Shown here: positions 18,194-26,641 of the stretch, piece after piece
Position numbering within the stretch: the stretch's first letter is position 1
Layout of the letters: the number at the start of each line of letters is the position of its first letter
DNA from: Halocalculus aciditolerans
GTDB lineage: Archaea; Halobacteriota; Halobacteria; Halobacteriales; Halobacteriaceae
Direction: 5' to 3'
Assembly (NCBI RefSeq): GCF_014647475.1
Contig: NZ_BMPG01000003.1
Coordinates: 310,001-374,000, forward strand
Length of the DNA stretch: 64,000 nucleotides
Translations under genes and position numbers: made by a program
The notes under the pieces: model-generated
The model's database searches: none
Told to the model about the DNA's origin: nothing
What the model saw: only the letters and a program-made list of their open reading frames with translations

Positions 18194-19084
18194 TCATGCG
18201 TACGTAGTGTAGTTCTCCGAAATCCGCAACTGGACGTACATCAGTATCGCGACGAGGACGAACAGCACGACAGACTCCGCGGAGGCGAGTCCGAGGCTGC
18301 TGAACTCGAAGGCGTCGCGGTAGAGCTTGAAGATCAGCAGGTTCGTCACGCCGTCAGGCCCGCCGCTCGTCATCAAGTCGACCAGCGGGAACGTCGAGAA
18401 GAATGCGTAGATCGTGTCCATGACGACGAGGAACACGAGCGTCGGCGACATCAACGGCACGTAGACCCGATACAGCATCTTCAGGTGCCCAACGCCGTCG
18501 ATTTCGGCAGATTCAGTCAACGCCTTCGGGATGTTGCTCAGCGCCGCCACCATGAAGATGATGTTGTAACCCAACTGCTTCCAGATGGCGGCCAGCGCCA
18601 CTACCAGGAACGCCTGTGGCCCGTTCGTGAACCAGTCCAGTTCGATTCCGGTGACCAGTTCGAGATAGTGCGTGAAGATGCCCAGCGTCGGGTGCATGAG
18701 GAACAGGAGTACCGATGCGGCGACGGCCGTCGGAAGCGCATACGGCCAGACCGCGGCGATCAGGTACGTGGACGACCCGACGTCAACGTTGAAGAGCAGG
18801 TACGCGACCGTGAGGGAGATAACGAGCGTTCCGATGACGACGACGACGGCGAACAGGACCGAGATCGCGAAGCTTCGGTGATACGCCGCGGAGGTCGCGA
18901 GCGTCGCGTAGTTGTCGAGCCCGACGAAGGTCTTCTGTGCCCCCAACAGGATCGTTTGGGACAGGCTCAGCCGGAACGTCTTGAGACCGGGATAATAGAG
19001 GAACGCGGCGAGGATTGCGATCGTTGGCAACAGCAGGAGGAACGCCTGCCAATTCGACTCGTACGGTTTGTTGAAATCAGGCAT
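18194..19084 (-). CDS. ugpA: Carbohydrate/glycerol-phosphate ABC transporter permease (UgpA type)
   Basis: A 296-residue MalF/UgpA-type permease. The N-terminal FLLLLPTIAILAAFLYYPGL helix and LGAQKTFVGLDNYATL match the family, and IPKALTESAEIDGVGHLKML is the EAA loop. The last helix region contains SSLGLASAESVVLFVLV. It begins 46 nt after the binding-protein gene. The organisation B-A-E-C is that of bacterial ugp operons, which import sn-glycerol-3-phosphate and glycerophosphodiesters. Confidence 0.92.
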   Translation of the reverse strand: MPDFNKPYESNWQAFLLLLPTIAILAAFLYYPGLKTFRLSLSQTILLGAQKTFVGLDNYATLATSAAYHRSFAISVLFAVVVVIGTLVISLTVAYLLFNVDVGSSTYLIAAVWPYALPTAVAASVLLFLMHPTLGIFTHYLELVTGIELDWFTNGPQAFLVVALAAIWKQLGYNIIFMVAALSNIPKALTESAEIDGVGHLKMLYRVYVPLMSPTLVFLVVMDTIYAFFSTFPLVDLMTSGGPDGVTNLLIFKLYRDAFEFSSLGLASAESVVLFVLVAILMYVQLRISENYTTYA

Positions 19085-19130
19085 TATCGTGACAAAGAAC
19101 GGTGGTCAACGCGCCTTCACTGCCCGGCGA

Positions 19131-20528
19131 TTACGAGACCTTATTCGCGTAGTTCTGGAGGATCTCGTCGGCGTCGCTCTTCATATCGCTCAGGGTGTCG
19201 TCGACGGTCTGGTCGTCGTTCTGAATCATGCTGACGTATCCCTCTTCGATGACCGACCGCACCTCGGGGAAGGGGCCCGCAAGTGCCCCGCTGGTCGCGG
19301 GCGTCGATTCGGTTTCGTTGAGCTGATCGATCGCCGTTCGGAAAGCCGGGTTCTCCTCGTAGAAGCCCTCGTCTTCGAGTTGGCTGATAGATTCCTTGCG
19401 GACCGGGAAGTAGCCGGTGCCTTTGTGCCAGGTGGCCTGCTGTTCGGGCTGGGTCATGTACAGGAGGAGCTCAGCCGTTGCCTGTTGCTGTGCATCGGAA
19501 AGCCCCTTGGGGACCCACAGCGAGGCACCCCCGATCGGCACCCCCGTCCGCTGGCCCTCGTAGCTCGGGAGGTACGCCGTGTCGAGCGTGAAGCCGTTGT
19601 CCTTCGCACCCTGCTGCATCGGGGCGATGCTCGACGTGGAGTAGATGATCATCCCGGTCTTCTGCGTTAAGAACGCTTGCTGGGCCTCGCTCCACGCCTC
19701 GATACCGGGGTTGAGGTACTGCCCCTCGTCGTAGAGGTTCGTCCACCACTCGAAGACGTTCTTGGCGGCGTCGCTCGTGAGGTAGCTCTCGGTGGCCCGG
19801 CCGCTCCGACCGTTGTCGTTATTGACGAGCACTTGGTCCTGCTCGGCCATCCACCCCTCGACGAACCACGAGTGGTTCGGGGCGGTGAGGCCCTTGTCGA
19901 CCACGCCCTCACTCGTGAGTGTCTTCGAGGCGTCAAGGACCCCTTGGAACGTCTTCGGCGGGTCGTCGGGATTCAGCCCCGCCTCCTCGAAGGCATCGCG
20001 ATTATACATCATAATCGAGTTGCTGGAGTTGAACGGCATCGAGTTCAACTTGCCGTCGACTCTGTAGAAATCCAGCACCGGGTCGAGGAAGTTGTCGAAG
20101 TTGATGCGGTCGCTCGGGATGATGTCCTCGACCGGAACGAACGCCTGGCTGTCGATCGCCAGCTGCGTCCCGATCTCGAAGATCTGTGAGAGCGCCGGCG
20201 GGTTGCCTGAGGAAACCGCGGACGTCGTCGCGTTAAGGTTGTCGCGGTAGCTGTTTCGCGAGGTGGTCTCAACGGTGATGCCGTCGGACTGCTCCTCGAA
20301 GTCGTTCACGATACCGTCGATGCGCTTGGCGAGGTCCCCGCCCATCGCGTGCCAGAACTGGATCGTGACGGACTGGTCACCGCTCGAACCGACAGTCGTA
20401 CCCCCAGATCCACCGCCAGAATCACCGCCGCTGTCGTTGCCGCCTCGCCCGGAACAACCGGCGAGACCCGCGACGGTTGCTGCGCCTGCACCCTGGATAA
20501 ACCTCCGCCTAGTATCACATCTCCTCAT
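19131..20528 (-). CDS. ugpB: Extracellular solute-binding lipoprotein (UgpB-like)
   Basis: A 465-residue family-1 solute-binding protein. Its N-terminus has a Tat motif (TRRRFIQ) and the lipobox LAGC, then a Gly/Ser-rich linker that lifts the domain off the membrane. The mature part begins VTIQFWHAMGGDLAKRID, which resembles the FWHAM segment of UgpB, and it contains NSMPFNSSNSIMMYN and GGASLWVPKGLSDAQQ, also typical of UgpB. A downstream glycerophosphodiesterase gene supports glycerol-3-phosphate or glycerophosphodiester binding. It is the first gene of the operon. Confidence 0.9.
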   Translation of the reverse strand: MRRCDTRRRFIQGAGAATVAGLAGCSGRGGNDSGGDSGGGSGGTTVGSSGDQSVTIQFWHAMGGDLAKRIDGIVNDFEEQSDGITVETTSRNSYRDNLNATTSAVSSGNPPALSQIFEIGTQLAIDSQAFVPVEDIIPSDRINFDNFLDPVLDFYRVDGKLNSMPFNSSNSIMMYNRDAFEEAGLNPDDPPKTFQGVLDASKTLTSEGVVDKGLTAPNHSWFVEGWMAEQDQVLVNNDNGRSGRATESYLTSDAAKNVFEWWTNLYDEGQYLNPGIEAWSEAQQAFLTQKTGMIIYSTSSIAPMQQGAKDNGFTLDTAYLPSYEGQRTGVPIGGASLWVPKGLSDAQQQATAELLLYMTQPEQQATWHKGTGYFPVRKESISQLEDEGFYEENPAFRTAIDQLNETESTPATSGALAGPFPEVRSVIEEGYVSMIQNDDQTVDDTLSDMKSDADEILQNYANKVS

Positions 20529-20902
20529 TCAACAAGACAGTTCACCAATTCCATCAAGAACTCTGCTATGAATGATACGTACCGAGGTGAAGAGGAGGGT
20601 GCCGCTATAAATCACTCCTATCTGCTATGTAGCTCGTCAGTCTCGCACCGCCGATAGCCACGTCACGGCACGCTACGTCCCCTTCACGGAGTCGGAGGAG
20701 ACGTCGTACGCGACGTATGCCCTTCGACCAGCAGTGGTCGTTCTCGAGCTCGACACTCGCCTATGACGACTCAGGACACCCCTCTTCTGGACTGCGCAGT
20801 CTCCCGAAGAGACGGACCAACTCCTAGTCGGCTGGCGGTCGTACAGAACCGAGGAGAAAACCTGGCCACGTAGGCAAGTCGGCATCGAGTACCAGGTATC
20901 GT
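20529..20902. other. Intergenic region between phosphodiesterase gene and ugpB
   Basis: This 374-nt gap on the minus-strand operon path must hold the ugpB promoter, since both flanking genes are on the minus strand and the gap is far longer than the other gaps in the operon. The phosphodiesterase gene is upstream of ugpB in transcription order. On the plus strand it contains a broken reading frame (separate entry). I saw no clear palindrome. Confidence 0.45.
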
Positions 20903-20959
20903 TCACTCAGACGTTCGTGAATCAGTCGGCCAGTCGAGTAGTCCCGGATAATCTGTGAT
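20611..20959 (+). pseudogene. Possible disrupted reading frame of unknown family
   Basis: One plus-strand frame reads with haloarchaeal-like composition through YVPFTESEETSYATYALRP and then DTRL, stops at a single TGA near 20763, and continues in the same frame through QSPEETDQLLVGWRSYRTEE and WPRRQVGIEYQ to a stop near 20959. Its end overlaps the 3' end of the phosphodiesterase gene. No start codon or family is recognised. It may be a remnant of a regulator or simply a chance frame. Confidence 0.22.
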
Positions 20960-21670
20960 GAGCCCGTCGGCTCCCAGTCGCCGGGCCGTCGCAGCGTGCT
21001 GCCAGTCTCTCACTGTCCAGACGTTACACGGACGGTCCAAAGAGCGCGTCGCGTCGGCGTCACGAAGCCCCGACAGCGACGGATGGATGGCGTCGGCGTC
21101 AAGGTGGCGGGCCATCCGGCGGGCGGCCGCGAAGTCGTCCGACAGGGGAGCCACCCGCGCGGTGGGTCGGTAGTCGCGAACGGCCTCAAGTGAACCCTCG
21201 TAGAACGAAGAGAATAGGACTGCGTTGTCGACGCCGGCGAGTACGTCGAGAACGCGGTCAACGAACGGGGCCCACACCTCCCGGCGGGCCCGGCGATGCT
21301 TCTGCTTCAGTGGTCCCGGGCAGAGGTCGTTGCGGCCGGGATTTTTGAGTTCGACGTTGAGTCCGACGCCGGCGGGGACGGCCGAAATAAAATCGGCGAG
21401 TGCGGGAACTGTCTGTCCGCTGTCGAGTACCGTCGCGCTCGTCACCGTCGTGGTGTCGGTCTCACAGACCCGCCCCGAGGCATCGGTGAGCCCTCGGCTC
21501 TCGCCAGCGTCATCGAGGCGGCTGTCGTGGAAGACGACTGGCGTGCCGTCGGCGGTAGCGACGACGTCGAACTCGATAGTGTCAGCACCGAGGGAAACCG
21601 CGTTCCGTGCCGCGGCAATGGTGTTCTCGGGAGCGACGCCAGCGAAGCCGCGGTGAGCAATTACCCGCAT
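20903..21670 (-). CDS. Glycerophosphodiester phosphodiesterase (UgpQ/GlpQ-like)
   Basis: A 255-residue GDPD-family enzyme that hydrolyses glycerophosphodiesters to glycerol phosphate and an alcohol. The TIM-barrel motif HRGFAGVAPENT at 5-16 supplies the first catalytic His and Arg. EFDVVATADGTPVVFHD supplies the metal-binding Glu and Asp and the second His, followed by LNVELKN. There is no signal peptide, so it acts on imported diesters in the cytoplasm. It overlaps the HAD remnant upstream by 10 nt and lies upstream of ugpB on the same strand. The product would feed central glycerol metabolism. Confidence 0.93.
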   Translation of the reverse strand: MRVIAHRGFAGVAPENTIAAARNAVSLGADTIEFDVVATADGTPVVFHDSRLDDAGESRGLTDASGRVCETDTTTVTSATVLDSGQTVPALADFISAVPAGVGLNVELKNPGRNDLCPGPLKQKHRRARREVWAPFVDRVLDVLAGVDNAVLFSSFYEGSLEAVRDYRPTARVAPLSDDFAAARRMARHLDADAIHPSLSGLRDADATRSLDRPCNVWTVRDWQHAATARRLGADGLITDYPGLLDWPTDSRTSE

Positions 21671-22038
21671 TCCAATCCTCTCAAGGCGGTGTCGGAAGCG
21701 GCCAGCGAATCGGGTCGATAGTCGGGGACTGCCGACGCGTCCGCGCCCCTGGTGACGTCGGGACGATAATCCGTACCGATACCCGGTTGGGTCTCACCGA
21801 GTAGACTTGCCGCTGCGATGTCGGCCGACGTGAGCGCGTCTGTGGGAACCCCGTCGACGCCGGCAACACGGAGACGCTCCGCGTGGTGCTCGGTCGTCTG
21901 TGTGGCCCGAGTTGTCACGCACACGGTCGGAACACTGACGGCCTCGAGCGCGTCGAGGCCGTTGAGGGCTCTCGAACGGTCCGTCCCGCCGGAGAGAGAC
22001 GGTCTCGTCGAGATCGGGTCGCGTAGCTGCTGGGACAT
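21661..22038 (-). pseudogene. Decayed HAD-superfamily IIA (NagD-like) phosphatase
   Basis: A 125-codon frame whose central part (about 24-80) reads ALNGLDALEAVSVPTVCVTT, then HHAERLRVAGVDG and LTSADIAAASLLGE. This aligns well with the NagD-type segment in which a conserved Thr-Asn follows the hydrophobic strand and TSAD follows the L-x-x-x-G repeat. The catalytic DxDGTL motif is missing from the N-terminus, TN is TT, and the frame ends shortly after TSAD, where the family continues for about 170 residues. An in-frame stop lies just upstream of the ATG. It probably once dephosphorylated the glycerol phosphate released by the phosphodiesterase. Confidence 0.5.
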
Positions 22039-22060
22039 ATCCGCTCACGTCTGGGGCAGT

Positions 22061-22918
22061 TCACGCCGTGTGTCGTCGTTCGGTGGTTCTCGTCGCGGTG
22101 AGTGCGCGTTCGACGCGGGTGCGGGCGTCGTGGATGCGTTCGCTCGTCGTCGCGGTCGCGGAGAGCACCGGGAACTGGACGTCGAGGTCGTCGTAGAGGA
22201 GGTCGCTCAGCGAGCAGTGGTCGTTCGCGTGCGGGAGGGTGGTGGCGGTGTGGAGGTCGCCGGACTGTCGGCTCGCCGCCAGCTGGTCGCACTGGCGGTC
22301 GAGCGCGGTCAGGTCGGCGCGGAGGCGGCGGAGTTCGTCCGGGTCGCAGTCGAAGAACGGGCGGGAGTCGATGGCGGCGACCTCCTCGCGGAGTTCGGCG
22401 AGCGTCTCGCCGGCGCGGGTGAGCGCGCGGTGTTCGCGGTCGAGCGTCGCGCGGACGCGCTGTCGGTTCTCGACGGCGGAGTCGACGGCGGCGAGGAGGC
22501 GTTCTCGCAGGATCGCGGGGAAGCCGCCGTCGCCGATGAGGCCGTGGGCGAGTTCCGGACCGAACTCGGCGGCGAGGCTCTCCGCGTACGTGTCGCCGTA
22601 GTCGGCGTCGTAGTGGGCGGTCGCCATGACGGTCTCTCGGTAGGCGTCTCGGACGGCGGCGAGCGCCGACTGTCCCGTGCTCTCGCTCCCGTCGAGCATC
22701 GTCGCTCGCGCGGCGGACCGCGAGGGCGTGACCGACTCACGGGATTTCGCGCCGTCGGGCGCGAGTCGGTCGACGCGCTTGCGGAACTGCGCGAACGCGT
22801 CGCGTTCCGCGTCGATGACTCCTCGTTCGTGCTCGACGCGGGCTTTCGCGGCGTCGACGACGTCCGTCTCGACGGTCCGAGCTCCGGATACCGTCTGGCG
22901 ATTTGTCCCCATCCTCAT
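22061..22918 (-). CDS. Haloarchaeal coiled-coil protein (DUF7260-like)
   Basis: A 285-residue soluble protein without signal peptide or membrane helix. It is rich in Ala, Arg, Glu and Asp with heptad-like stretches, notably AKARVEHERGVIDAERDAF and the mid-region ALTRAGETLAELREEV. The opening pattern (V..A...V..ER.....E..AF..F..RV) resembles the haloarchaeal DUF7260 family, whose function is unknown to me. A partial second copy of its 3' end lies 6.2 kb away. ATG 22912 is an alternative start. The adjacent genes on the same strand are a metallophosphoesterase and a small protein, separated by about 140 nt. Confidence 0.75.
   Translation of the reverse strand: MRMGTNRQTVSGARTVETDVVDAAKARVEHERGVIDAERDAFAQFRKRVDRLAPDGAKSRESVTPSRSAARATMLDGSESTGQSALAAVRDAYRETVMATAHYDADYGDTYAESLAAEFGPELAHGLIGDGGFPAILRERLLAAVDSAVENRQRVRATLDREHRALTRAGETLAELREEVAAIDSRPFFDCDPDELRRLRADLTALDRQCDQLAASRQSGDLHTATTLPHANDHCSLSDLLYDDLDVQFPVLSATATTSERIHDARTRVERALTATRTTERRHTA
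22068..22156 (+). repeat. 89-bp direct repeat, right copy (3' end of coiled-coil gene)
   Basis: This is the right copy of the repeat at 15859-15947, in the same orientation with 3 mismatches. It lies inside the last codons of the intact coiled-coil gene, so this side is the likely original location and the left copy the transferred or duplicated tail. No terminal inverted repeats or integrase gene accompany the pair. Confidence 0.9.
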
Positions 22919-23057
22919 GCTCCCTGCTCTCTCGGCGGGCTTGGAGTACCTTGCTAGGAGTAGTATATAGGTCGATTGAGGCCGCTATCGCACACCGTCG
23001 TCGACGCGCCACGCCACGCGACGCGGAGGTGCGGTCGAGTCCTCGAGCTTTCCCGTG

Positions 23058-24014
23058 TTAGTCCGCGTGTTCGTCGACGAGGGGGAACGCGGCGAGGCGG
23101 GCGGCGGCGATGGTCGTGAGCCCGCGCGACGTCGTCGAGTCGGCGGTGCGGCGCGCGTGGGCCATCGCGAGGTCGTCGGCGTCCGCGACGGGGACGAGCG
23201 CGATGGTCGTTCCCGTCTCGTCGACGTCGACGACGAGGTAGGACTGCGGGAACGAACACGTCGTCGGCGACATGACTTCTCGGACGCCGCGCATTCGCGC
23301 GGTGGAGGGGAGGTGGAGGTGGCCGGTGAGGAGGAGCGGGTGGTCGACGGCGGCGAGCGCGCCGAGGAAGGGGTCGACGTTCCGCGTCATCGGCGGCATG
23401 TGCATCTCGGGCTCGACGGCGTCGCGGTGGCGGCGGAGCTGGTCGCTCATCGCCGGGAGGTTGTGGTGCGTGAGGACGATGGGGTCGTCGACGCCGTCGA
23501 GCACGCCGTCGAGCCAGTCGAGCTGGTCGTCGTCGATTTCGCCGTCGTGGCTGTCGTAGAGTCGGTCGCGGCTCCCCGCGGAGTTCAACCCCACGATGTC
23601 GACGCCGCCGACGGTGACGTGGAAGGGGAGGTCGCCGTCGGCGTACCGGTCCGCGAACGACGCGACGGGAATCGTGTCGTGGTCGTCGCGTTCCTTCGGG
23701 ACGTCGTGGTTGCCGGGGACGGCGTAGAGGGGCGCGTCGAGGTCGGCGAGGGCGGCGTCGACGGCGTCGTAGTTCCAGGGTTCGCCGTCCTTCGTCAGGT
23801 CGCCGGGGGAGAGCACGGCGTGGACGTCCCGGTCGTTGATGTCCGCGACGGCGGCGCGGAGGTGGGATTCGGTGTGCTCGAAGAGCTTCGACGTCCCCTC
23901 GCTCCGCGTGGCGACGTGGGGGTCGGAGACCACGGCGAACCGCGTCGGCGTCGCGGAGCGCGGGTGGTCGAGGCGCGCCATGAGGCTCCCGGTCGGCGGT
24001 ACGGTCTCCTTCAT
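23058..24014 (-). CDS. Metallophosphoesterase (calcineurin-like)
   Basis: A 318-residue cytoplasmic phosphoesterase with all five family blocks in order: SDPH (D31, H33), SPGDLTKDG, VPGNHDV, LTHHN and LLTGHLHLP. These bind a dinuclear metal centre and hydrolyse phosphomono- or diesters. The sequence between the blocks resembles the 3',5'-cyclic-nucleotide phosphodiesterase CpdA/Icc subgroup in length and spacing, but the substrate is not determinable. It overlaps the upstream small gene by 4 nt, so the two are translationally coupled. Confidence 0.92.
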   Translation of the reverse strand: MKETVPPTGSLMARLDHPRSATPTRFAVVSDPHVATRSEGTSKLFEHTESHLRAAVADINDRDVHAVLSPGDLTKDGEPWNYDAVDAALADLDAPLYAVPGNHDVPKERDDHDTIPVASFADRYADGDLPFHVTVGGVDIVGLNSAGSRDRLYDSHDGEIDDDQLDWLDGVLDGVDDPIVLTHHNLPAMSDQLRRHRDAVEPEMHMPPMTRNVDPFLGALAAVDHPLLLTGHLHLPSTARMRGVREVMSPTTCSFPQSYLVVDVDETGTTIALVPVADADDLAMAHARRTADSTTSRGLTTIAAARLAAFPLVDEHAD

Positions 24015-24487
24015 GCGTCCTCCGGGAGGAAGTCGGCGGGGTCGTCGTGGCGGAACGCCGCGAGGTGCGTGCCGTCGAGGAGCGCGACGTGCGAGTACAT
24101 CACCTCGCGCTCGTGGGCGGCGGCCGCGAGCGCGCTCGCGTCCGCGAGATTCACGGTGCCGACGAGGAGGACGGCGAGCCGCCGGTCGCGGTCGGTCACG
24201 CGCGTGACGATGAACTTGCTCGTTCCCTCCTGCCGGGAGAAGACGGCGTAGGCGTCGAAGGTTCCGCTATTGACGGCTCGCTCGACCCCGGCGGCGTCGT
24301 CGCCCTGCGCGAGGTAGACGAAGCCGAACCGGCCCGTGTCGCCGTGCCCGGGGGGCTCCGGGGCGACGTGGCCGGCGCGGACGGTGACGACCTCCCAGCC
24401 GTCCGCGCGCAGGTCGTCGGCCATCGTCGTCGCCTCTTCGAGCGTTCGCGCCCAGGCGTTCCCCGAGGCGCTCGTAGCGTTCGACAT
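24011..24487 (-). CDS. Haloarchaeal conserved protein (DUF7529-like)
   Basis: A 158-residue soluble acidic protein. ATG 24487 gives MSNATSASGNAWARTLEEAT and is preferred over an in-frame start 39 nt upstream. Readable segments are ADDLRADGWEVVTVRAGHVAP, GFVYLAQGDDA and AYAVFSRQEGTSKFIVTRV. I recognise it as resembling a haloarchaea-restricted family of unknown function (DUF7529). Its stop overlaps the start of the metallophosphoesterase gene, suggesting a functional link. An AT-rich TATA-like element lies near 24515-24525 on the minus strand. Confidence 0.75.
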   Translation of the reverse strand: MSNATSASGNAWARTLEEATTMADDLRADGWEVVTVRAGHVAPEPPGHGDTGRFGFVYLAQGDDAAGVERAVNSGTFDAYAVFSRQEGTSKFIVTRVTDRDRRLAVLLVGTVNLADASALAAAAHEREVMYSHVALLDGTHLAAFRHDDPADFLPEDA

Positions 24488-24639
24488 CACCAGAGGGTTC
24501 TCCCGACCGCACAAATACATTTCCACTAGTCTGATACTTTAGAGCCGACAGTAGGGCTATGTAGTGCTTGTGGGGGCTATGAGCGCCTCAATTCGGGTCA
24601 TAGCAGTCTTCATACGTCGAAGCTAGTGATGGACGAGTG

Positions 24640-26535
24640 ATGACTGGGGATTCGACTCGACGAGGCTTTCTCGCCGCCACCGGGGCGGGGGCGGTGACCG
24701 CGCTCGCCGGCTGCCAGAGCGGGCCGTCACAGGAGCCGGCGACGTCGACGGACAGCACGCAGACGAGCGACGAGGAGACGGAGACCACCGAAGGGACGAC
24801 GTCAGCCGGTGGGACACTCCAGATGATGGCGTCCGGCTCCATCCAGACGCTCGACCCCATCAACGCGAAGGGGTCGGGCGCGGGCTACGACCAGTACGGC
24901 CGCTCCCTCATGGAGTTCCGGAACGGCCTCTACCCGCCGGAGGCCGCGCTCGCCGAGGACTACTCGATGTCCGACGACGGTCTCACCTACACCTTCCAGC
25001 TCAAACAGGGCGTCACGTTCCACGACGGATCCGAGTTCACCGCGCACGACGTCGTCTACTCGTGGGAGCGCCTCGCCGGCTCCGAGAACTCGCGGAACCG
25101 CGACGACATCATCGGCGAGACGATGACCATCGAGCACGAGAAGGACGCCGCTCGGACCGCGCCGGAGGACGAGGAGACGCTCGCCGACTACGTCCCCGGC
25201 TCCCTCGCCGTCGAAGCCGTCGACGACCACACGTTCCGCTTCACGCTCGCCTCCCCCTTCCAGTACGCGCTCTACCAGATCGCGGGCGGCGCGTTCGCCG
25301 TCCTCCCCGAGAACGCCGTCGGCGACGTCGAGGGCTACGACGGCCAGTACACGTACAACGAGTTCTTCAGCACGGCGAACGGCGGCCCGAAGTACGCCGG
25401 CCTCGGCCCCTACCAGGTTGACTCGTGGACGAAAGGCGACCAGATCACGCTCACCGCGTTCGAGGATTACTACGGCGAGACTCCGAACCTCGACGGCGTC
25501 ACGTACACGGTCGTCAGCAGCGGGAACACCCGCCTCCAGCGCTTCAAGAACCGGAACGCCGACATCCTGGAGTCGATGCCGACCGCCTCGTTCAACCCCG
25601 ACAACGTGTCCATCGCGGAGACGAAGGGGAACCGCTCCGTCGGCACGTACACCTTCGACGACGGCACGGAGGTGAACTACGGCGAGATTCCCGCGCTCAG
25701 GACGGAGTACCTCGTCTTCAACACGCTCGAAGTCCCGCTCCCCGTCCGCCGCGCGTTCGCGTACGCGATGAACCAGCACGAGATCGCCGAGAACGTCTAC
25801 AAGGGGAACGCGAAAGCGGGCTACCACATCACGCCGCCCGCGCCCTACCCGACCTTCGAGGAGGGCGTCTCCGGCACGGAGACCTACGACCGCCACGCCG
25901 AATCCGGCTACCAGTCAAACACGGCGTTCGGTGCCGACGGCTACCCCTACGGCTACGGCGAGACCCGCCTCGACGACGCGCGCGCCGTCATGGCGGACGC
26001 CGACTACGGTGAGAACAACCGCTTCTCCCTCACGGCGACGACCATCTCCGGGAACAGCGCGTACGCCTCCGTCTTCACGCGCCTCCAGGCGAAACTCCGC
26101 TCCGCCTACATCGACATCAGCATCGAGGAAGCCGAGTTCGGCACCATCATCAGCCGCGCGATCTCCGGCGACATGCAGGTGTTCGCGCTCGGCGACGGCA
26201 TGGAGTACCCCGGCCCCCAGAACTTCCTTCGCTTCCTCTACGGCGACAGCCCCTCCGGGCAGTTCACCCGCTGGGGCGCGGAGGGGAGCTACTACACCGA
26301 GGAGTACCGCCAGACCGCGATGCAGGCGTGGGAGGAGAACTACGCCGCCGACGACGCCACCCAGCAGTCGAAGAACGAGGCGTTCCAGACCGTGGAGGAG
26401 ATGAACTGGGCGTCCGTCCAGGAGCTCCCCACTGTCCACCCGACGAGCCAGCGCTTCTGGCACGACTACGTCGACGTCGAGATGTACGGCGTGATGGAGA
26501 ACCAGACGTTCACGGACGCCACGCTCAGCCGGTAA
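24640..26535 (+). CDS. dppA: ABC transporter substrate-binding lipoprotein (DppA/SBP_bac_5 family)
   Basis: A 631-residue secreted peptide/solute-binding protein. The start is ATG 24640 (a GTG lies directly before it). The N-terminus has a Tat motif (STRRGFL) and the lipobox LAGC, then a Thr/Glu-rich linker. SBP_bac_5 hallmarks are SIQTLDPINAKG, the LKQGVTFHDGSEFTAHDVVYS segment, GLGPYQVDSW, and IAENVYKGNAKAGYHITPP. It is the first gene of a complete importer operon, dppABCDF. The ligand is probably a peptide or another amine-bearing organic compound. Confidence 0.93.
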   Translation: MTGDSTRRGFLAATGAGAVTALAGCQSGPSQEPATSTDSTQTSDEETETTEGTTSAGGTLQMMASGSIQTLDPINAKGSGAGYDQYGRSLMEFRNGLYPPEAALAEDYSMSDDGLTYTFQLKQGVTFHDGSEFTAHDVVYSWERLAGSENSRNRDDIIGETMTIEHEKDAARTAPEDEETLADYVPGSLAVEAVDDHTFRFTLASPFQYALYQIAGGAFAVLPENAVGDVEGYDGQYTYNEFFSTANGGPKYAGLGPYQVDSWTKGDQITLTAFEDYYGETPNLDGVTYTVVSSGNTRLQRFKNRNADILESMPTASFNPDNVSIAETKGNRSVGTYTFDDGTEVNYGEIPALRTEYLVFNTLEVPLPVRRAFAYAMNQHEIAENVYKGNAKAGYHITPPAPYPTFEEGVSGTETYDRHAESGYQSNTAFGADGYPYGYGETRLDDARAVMADADYGENNRFSLTATTISGNSAYASVFTRLQAKLRSAYIDISIEEAEFGTIISRAISGDMQVFALGDGMEYPGPQNFLRFLYGDSPSGQFTRWGAEGSYYTEEYRQTAMQAWEENYAADDATQQSKNEAFQTVEEMNWASVQELPTVHPTSQRFWHDYVDVEMYGVMENQTFTDATLSR

Positions 26536-26641
26536 CCCCGGCCGAACGCCGCCGCGGCCGCCGACCGGCCGCACTACTCGCCTATCCAGCTATCTATGAG
26601 ACGCACGGTGATTCGAACGCGATACCGACTCGCACAGACCG

